Origin: Polaromonas sp. UBA5171 | GTDB taxonomy: Bacteria > Pseudomonadota > Gammaproteobacteria > Burkholderiales > Burkholderiaceae_C | Assembly (NCBI GenBank): GCA_002413395.1 | Contig: DHWX01000131.1 | Span: forward strand, 1 to 6,991 | Direction of reading: 5' to 3' | Length of the DNA stretch: 6,991 nucleotides | Position numbers and translations under genes: made by a program | Shown: positions 6,541-6,991 of the stretch, piece by piece | How positions within the stretch are numbered: the first letter of the stretch is position 1 | Layout: each line of letters begins with the position of its first letter | Notes under the pieces: model-generated | What the model was told of the DNA's origin: nothing | Database searches by the model: none | What the model saw: only the letters and a program-made list of their open reading frames with translations

Positions 6541-6705
6541 CGTGAATGCATCAAGTGATGGGTTGGGTCAGACATTGCGTATTCTCGCCTGCCGACCGAA
6601 TGCTCCAAGGTCAAGACGGGATCACCGGTTGCTTACCTTTTGCACGCAAGAATGAGTTGTTGAAAGGACGGTAAGCAGCCAGATCAAAGGGCGACCTCGA
6701 TCAGG
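6541..6705. other. Gap holding two facing IS66-like termini
   Basis: No gene is supported between the SEC-C start and the end of the small ORF at 6706. The stretch 6541-6626 should hold the promoter of the SEC-C gene on the minus strand; a TTGACC occurs in that direction but no matching -10 at a proper distance. The rest is taken up by the inverted repeat at 6627-6680. Confidence 0.5.
6627..6680. repeat. Inverted pair of IS66-like GTAAGC termini
   Basis: GGTTGCTTACC (6627-6637) and GGTAAGCAGCC (6670-6680) are inverted repeats with one mismatch in 11. Read outward from the middle, the two arms start GTAAGCAACCGG and GTAAGCAGCCAG, ten of twelve identical. IS66-family elements have terminal repeats beginning GTAAGC, so I infer that GCTTAC ending at 6636 is the right end of one element, lying on the left, and GTAAGC starting at 6671 is an end of another, lying on the right. 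The 34 bases between carry no obvious 8 bp target duplication. A plain RNA hairpin is the alternative. Confidence 0.5.
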
Positions 6706-6918
6706 CTACCGTGGTTTCCTGACTTCGGCTACAGGCGGCCAGCAGGCCTTCAGAGTTCCCGCCTGTTTTTCAAAGTCCACCGGTCTGCGCTGGCTAAAGG
6801 TTTGCAGGTTGCCCAGTTCCCAGCGCAATACAGGTAGCTCGGATGCCTGCGGACACTGGAGCAAAGCCCAGTCGGGCTGTGCTCTGGCCCAGCCGACCTG
6901 CAATAGCGTCAAGTTCAA
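6706..6918 (-). CDS. Unidentified small ORF, possibly part of an IS-like element
   Basis: The frame has 70 codons from TTG at 6916-6918 to TAG at 6706-6708, and is open for a few more codons upstream to a TAG. It has no ATG near its start and no clear ribosome site, so it may be a decayed or truncated gene. The product includes DWALLQCPQASELPVLRWEL and a basic, helical stretch RRPVDFEKQAGTLKA; the run of Leu-Arg-Trp with a following basic helix looks protein-like rather than random, but I do not recognise a family. It ends 35 bp from the IS66-like terminus at 6671, which fits a small gene lying at the end of an IS-type element. Confidence 0.35.
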   Translation of the reverse strand: MNLTLLQVGWARAQPDWALLQCPQASELPVLRWELGNLQTFSQRRPVDFEKQAGTLKACWPPVAEVRKPR

Positions 6919-6991
6919 CGCTGATAGCCCACAGCACGATTTCTAGTCAGTTTCAAAAATTTGATTGGATTATTGATATTTCCTTAAATCA
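6919..6991. other. Right edge, AT-rich, no gene seen
   Basis: The last 45 bases become markedly AT-rich after GC-rich sequence, much like the first 30 bases of the window, but the two ends show no shared direct or inverted repeat that I can see. No coding or regulatory signal is supported. Confidence 0.4.

Noticed and set aside
6627..6680. Integron attC site beside the SEC-C gene
   Set aside because: The inverted repeat lacks the GTTRRRY and RYYYAAC core boxes, lies on the wrong (5') side of the gene for a cassette, and fits IS66 ends better.

Overview
The window looks like a stretch of a betaproteobacterial chromosome, probably order Burkholderiales and perhaps family Comamonadaceae. That is inferred from GC-rich coding sequence and the general character of the Uup-type ABC-F protein and the lipoprotein phospholipase D; no phylogenetic marker is present. 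Three ordinary housekeeping-type genes sit in the middle, with insertion-sequence debris on both sides. AT-rich bases occur only at the extreme ends.

Layout from left to right. Positions 1-222 hold no recognisable gene. Positions 223-885 are a dead IS3-family element: OrfA lacks its N-terminus, and OrfB lost about half a kilobase internally, including the first two catalytic acids. 936-2864 is a complete two-ATPase ABC-F protein of the Uup type. 2973-4709 is a complete two-HKD phospholipase D lipoprotein resembling cardiolipin synthase ClsC. 4802-5422 (minus strand) is a TehB-like SAM methyltransferase converging on it, preceded at 9 bp by a possible 35-codon ORF.

From about 5592 to the right end the DNA is accessory. 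The 3' tail of a second IS3-family transposase (minus strand, 5592 to about 5713) abuts the last 30 codons of an IS66-family TnpC (plus strand, 5718-5810). Twenty bases further, convergent to the TnpC tail, is an intact UPF0149/SEC-C zinc-binding protein gene (5830-6540). Beyond its start lie two inverted copies of a GTAAGC-type terminus, typical of IS66 ends, at 6627-6637 and 6670-6680. An unidentified 70-residue minus-strand ORF (6706-6918) closes the window.

The most interesting reading is that the SEC-C gene lies inside the footprint of an IS66-type element, between the end of its transposase and its right terminus, and so may be cargo of that element. The three core genes do not form an evident pathway: Uup acts on ribosomes and branched DNA, the ClsC-like enzyme on membrane phospholipids, and the TehB-like enzyme on a small molecule. 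I see no CRISPR array, tRNA, rRNA or convincing intrinsic terminator.
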